Of a stretch of 9,601 nt of DNA, positions 7,217-9,601 are shown one piece after another. The first letter of the stretch is position 1; the number at the start of each line of letters is the position of its first letter. This DNA is from Bryobacterales bacterium. GTDB taxonomy: Bacteria > Acidobacteriota > Terriglobia > Bryobacterales > Bryobacteraceae. The stretch covers positions 1 to 9,601 of the forward strand of contig JAEUQE010000289.1 of the NCBI GenBank assembly GCA_016789785.1. The letters are read 5' to 3'. A model generated the notes under the pieces. The model made no database searches, was not told where the DNA came from, and saw nothing but the letters and a program-made list of their open reading frames with translations. The translations under genes and the position numbers were made by a program.

Positions 7217-7287
7217 GGCCTGCACGCTTTGCCAAGTGGCGCCGTCAAGCCATGTGAGCAGAGAATGCACGGGAGCGAACCATCCGC

Positions 7288-7875
7288 ATGGCCCTTGACC
7301 GCCGAACCGTAGCCGCCATGAGCGAGACGCCGATTGATGATTTCGCCCGCGGGCGATCGACCGCCGTGAACCCGGAGGCCGAGCGCCAGAGCCAGTTCAT
7401 CTCGGAGCACATGCGGCGGATCTTCCTTCTTATCTATCGGATAGTGGGAAACGTGCCGGATGCGCAGGATCTTACTCAGGAAGTTTTCATCAAGGTTCTC
7501 CAGCGCCAGGAACAGCTTCGTGATCCGGAAAAGGCTGCGCACTGGCTCTCGAGAATCGCTACGAATACGGCAATTGACCACCTGCGCCGGCACAACCGGG
7601 TCAGTTTCAGCGACATGGAGGACCTGCCACCGCTGGCGTCCCCGTCGGACTCGCCGGAGCAACTGGTGCTTCGCGCCGAGAAACAGATGCGGCTCGAAGC
7701 CGGCTTGAGCAGCCTTACCGAACGTGAGCGGGCCGCCCTGCTCCTTCGGGACGTGGAGGAACTGCCGGCGGAGGAAGTGGCAAAGCATCTGAATTGTTCG
7801 AAGGCGACGGTGAGGAGTCACATCGCCAACGCACGGGTGAAGTTCAAGCGTTTTCTGGAAAGAAGAAAGGCCTAA
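7288..7875 (+). CDS. ECF-family RNA polymerase sigma factor
   Basis: Alternative sigma factor of 195 residues that directs RNA polymerase to a small regulon. Region 2 spans about 37-104 and contains DAQDLTQEVFIKVL (58-71), the acidic core-binding helix, and the -10-recognising segment WLSRIATNTAIDHLRR (86-101). A variable acidic linker (105-136) follows. Region 4 (about 137-190) has LTERERAALLLRDVE and a helix-turn-helix at ~161-182 (EEVAKHLNCSKATVRSHI). Region 3 is absent, as expected for ECF factors. ATG 7288 is the longest start, with GGGAG 12 nt upstream, a long spacing. ATG 7318 (MSETP) is a reasonable alternative that removes ten residues outside the conserved core. The stop lies 1 nt before the anti-sigma gene, which shows an operon and the usual sigma/anti-sigma pairing. 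Target genes are unknown; autoregulation is typical but no promoter match was seen. Confidence 0.92.
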   Translation: MALDRRTVAAMSETPIDDFARGRSTAVNPEAERQSQFISEHMRRIFLLIYRIVGNVPDAQDLTQEVFIKVLQRQEQLRDPEKAAHWLSRIATNTAIDHLRRHNRVSFSDMEDLPPLASPSDSPEQLVLRAEKQMRLEAGLSSLTERERAALLLRDVEELPAEEVAKHLNCSKATVRSHIANARVKFKRFLERRKA

Positions 7876-7876
7876 C

Positions 7877-8458
7877 ATGCACGCATCGGAATACGATCTG
7901 GCGTTGTTTGCGGGCGGGGAACTCGGGTTCTTCAGCCGCCGCCGGGTGGCGTCGCATTTGAAGCAGTGCCCGGATTGCCAGCAGGCGTACGAACGGTTTC
8001 TCGCGGCGCGAGCGGAGTTGCTGGAAGGGTCCAGCGTGCTCCCGGCGGGCTTGGACTGGCAGCGGCTTTCCGCCGAGATGACGGCGAACATCCATCTCGG
8101 ACTGGCGGCTGGGGAGATTGTCGCGGTGCAGCCGAAGCCCCGCCAGTTGACGGGTTGGCGTCCGGCGATGGTGCTGGCGTCGGCGCTGCTGGTGGTGCTG
8201 GCGGCGTGGTGGGTGAATCAGCCTTCTGCCGCAATGCTGGAACAGGCGAAGAAGTCCGCGGTGATCGAGATTCCGCAGGTCTTCGTGGAATCGACGGCGT
8301 TCGGGATTGAGTTGAAGGATCATGGCCGGATGCTGCAGATGCGGCACCCGAAGAACACGGATGTGGCGACCAGCGTGAGTCTGCAAGGCGTGGTGCGTGC
8401 CCGGTATGTGGATTCAGAAAGCGGACAGGTGACGATTAACAATGTCTACGTGCAGTAA
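7877..8458 (+). CDS. Zinc-finger transmembrane anti-sigma factor
   Basis: A 193-residue membrane-bound partner that would hold the upstream ECF sigma inactive until an envelope signal arrives. The N-terminal cytoplasmic part carries the ZAS-type H-x3-C-x2-C motif (His27, Cys31, Cys34 in HLKQCPDC). A helical region with a sigma-facing look follows (35-90). One membrane span lies at about 96-112 (AMVLASALLVVLAAWW). The remaining ~80 residues would be periplasmic and end in a beta-like, valine-rich stretch (GVVRARYVDSESG). ATG 7877 is preceded by an AAAGG ribosome-binding site (7866-7870) inside the end of the sigma gene, with a 6-nt spacer. Its 3' end overlaps the next gene by 17 nt. Sequence identity of anti-sigmas is low, so the call rests on the zinc motif, topology and gene order. 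Confidence 0.85.
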   Translation: MHASEYDLALFAGGELGFFSRRRVASHLKQCPDCQQAYERFLAARAELLEGSSVLPAGLDWQRLSAEMTANIHLGLAAGEIVAVQPKPRQLTGWRPAMVLASALLVVLAAWWVNQPSAAMLEQAKKSAVIEIPQVFVESTAFGIELKDHGRMLQMRHPKNTDVATSVSLQGVVRARYVDSESGQVTINNVYVQ

Positions 8459-9563
8459 GCTCGCGATCGCCGGGGTGTTGGCCGCCTCTGGAATGCTGGC
8501 GCAGACCCGGCTGGATTCGCGTAGTTCGATGAACATTTCGTTGCCTGAGGATTCGCCGCTGGCCGTGCTGGCGGCGGATTGGGGCGGATCGAGCGCCACT
8601 CCGCGTGGCAGTGCGATGCTGCTCGATCTGCGGACGTCGCTGACGTTGCGCAACGTCGGGACCAAGCGTGTTCGAGGCGTGACGCTGCTGGTGATGGCGC
8701 AGGAGGTCGCGCCGGGAGGCAAGGCTTCGGTGTCGGTTCCGAGTATTGATGTGGGGCCGGGCGAGGCGTTTCCGGTCAGGCTGGATCTGCGGCTGCTGCG
8801 CCCGCAACCCAATACCGACGGGCCTCTGGTGGAAATCAGCCTCGACGGCGTGCTGTTTGAAGACCTGAGCTTCTATGGCGCGAACAAGCTGAATTCCCGC
8901 CGCAGCATGACTCAATGGGAACTGGAAGCACGCCGGGATCGCAAGTATCTGAAGAATCTCTATGAGACCGCGGGTCACGAGCAGTTGCAGCAGCATCTGC
9001 GGGACGTGCAGGCGAGGCTTTCCGAGCGTCCGAAGGTGGACGTGCAGGTAGCGCGCGGGCGGACCACAAATCAGGAAGCGCGCCGCAATGTGAGCTTTGC
9101 GTTCCTGCAGATGCCGGATGAGCCGGTTCGCGCGTCGGGGTCGGCGTTTGTGGCGCCGGGCGAGGCGCATTCGCCGCAGTTGCAGTTGGAGAACCGGAGC
9201 AACCGGCCGATCCGGTATCTGGAGGTCGGCTGGATTCTCGCCAATGAACAGGGGGAGGAGATCTACGCCGGGACGCTCCCCGCCGATGTCAATCTCGCAC
9301 CGCGAGAGTCGACGCGTGTGAGGCAGGAAGCTTCGCTGAAGTTGACCCAGCGCAATGGGAGGCCGATGCCGATTACGGGGCTCTCTGCGTTTGTGAGCCA
9401 TGTGGAGTTCGCCGATGGCAATGTCTGGATTCCGCAGCGCGCGGTGATTGAGGAAACCCGTCTGCGCAAGGTGCTCAACCCATCCCCCGAGGAGCAGCGC
9501 CTCTCCGATCTGTATCGCCGCAAGGGTCTGCAAGCGGTGATCGATGAACTGCGCCGTTTCTGA
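8442..9563 (+). CDS. Secreted protein with two apparent beta-sandwich repeats, function unknown
   Basis: A 373-residue protein of no recognised family. A signal peptide is likely: a short polar start, a hydrophobic core at ~7-20 (LAIAGVLAASGMLA) and small residues near position 20. No lipobox is present. Two segments look like related Ig/FxLYD-like beta-sandwich domains, ~60-146 and ~245-333. Each runs from LxLxN (LTLRN 67-71; LQLEN 247-251) through a basic turn and an alternating hydrophobic strand to a PGE/PRE turn (106-109; 287-289). Between them, ~150-195 is charged and helical (MTQWELEARRDRKYLKN). The C-terminus (334-373) is again helical and basic/acidic. ATG 8442 lies inside the anti-sigma gene; AGGTGA (8427-8432) with a 9-nt spacer is a plausible ribosome-binding site. 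The 17-nt overlap implies co-translation with the anti-sigma factor. It may be a periplasmic sensor partner or an output of the sigma system; this is inference. Confidence 0.8.
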   Translation: MSTCSKLAIAGVLAASGMLAQTRLDSRSSMNISLPEDSPLAVLAADWGGSSATPRGSAMLLDLRTSLTLRNVGTKRVRGVTLLVMAQEVAPGGKASVSVPSIDVGPGEAFPVRLDLRLLRPQPNTDGPLVEISLDGVLFEDLSFYGANKLNSRRSMTQWELEARRDRKYLKNLYETAGHEQLQQHLRDVQARLSERPKVDVQVARGRTTNQEARRNVSFAFLQMPDEPVRASGSAFVAPGEAHSPQLQLENRSNRPIRYLEVGWILANEQGEEIYAGTLPADVNLAPRESTRVRQEASLKLTQRNGRPMPITGLSAFVSHVEFADGNVWIPQRAVIEETRLRKVLNPSPEEQRLSDLYRRKGLQAVIDELRRF

Positions 9564-9601
9564 CCTCGGGGATCCGGTTCATCGCTCGCCGCAAAGATCG
9601 C

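Noticed and set aside
8436..9533. Long minus-strand open frame (365 codons) opposite the secreted-protein gene
   Set aside because: Its product is rich in Arg, His, Gln and Leu, which is typical of the antisense shadow of GC-rich coding DNA. The plus-strand frame has a signal peptide, a ribosome-binding site and operon context.
9564..9601. Final 38 bases after the last stop
   Set aside because: No start codon with a ribosome-binding site, hairpin with T-run, or repeat was seen in this short stretch.

Overview
The window looks like chromosomal DNA of a GC-rich member of the Acidobacteriota, probably of the Solibacter/Bryobacter type. The main clue is the large minus-strand permease: its C-terminal ~800 residues have the duplicated MacB/FtsX layout known as ADOP (acidobacterial duplicated orphan permease), a family concentrated in that phylum. 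Lineage is inferred from this family and general gene style; no rRNA or other phylogenetic marker is present. No tRNA, rRNA, CRISPR array, insertion sequence, integrase or attachment site was seen.

Layout. (1) 1-156: the last 51 codons of an unrecognised plus-strand gene. (2) 211-1626, plus: a polyprenyl-phosphate sugar phosphotransferase of the WcaJ/WbaP type, which starts exopolysaccharide repeat-unit synthesis. It begins with GTG, has no ribosome-binding site, and an extended -10 element sits where a leaderless transcript would start. (3) 6591-1700, minus: a two-gene ABC transporter operon that converges on the sugar transferase gene. An ABC-2-type ATPase overlaps by 4 nt a 1362-residue permease in which an ABC-2-like multi-span membrane module is fused in frame to a full ADOP module. 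(4) 6626-7183, plus and divergent from the ATPase: a small stand-alone protein that looks TIR-like or nucleoside-deoxyribosyltransferase-like. Its proposed promoter overlaps the ATPase start codon. (5) 7288-9563, plus: a tight three-gene unit of ECF sigma factor, zinc-finger membrane anti-sigma factor, and a secreted protein with two apparent beta-sandwich repeats. The genes are 1 nt apart and then overlap by 17 nt.

How the genes may work together. The ATPase and fused permease almost certainly form one exporter; the substrate is unknown. The sigma/anti-sigma pair is probably an envelope-signal switch, with the secreted third protein as either a sensor partner or an output. The TIR-like gene has no recognisable defence partner in the window, so an immune role is only a hypothesis. 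Coding density is high and every gap between genes is shorter than 110 bases. The most unusual items are the ABC-2/ADOP fusion with its own ATPase, and the TIR-like singleton.
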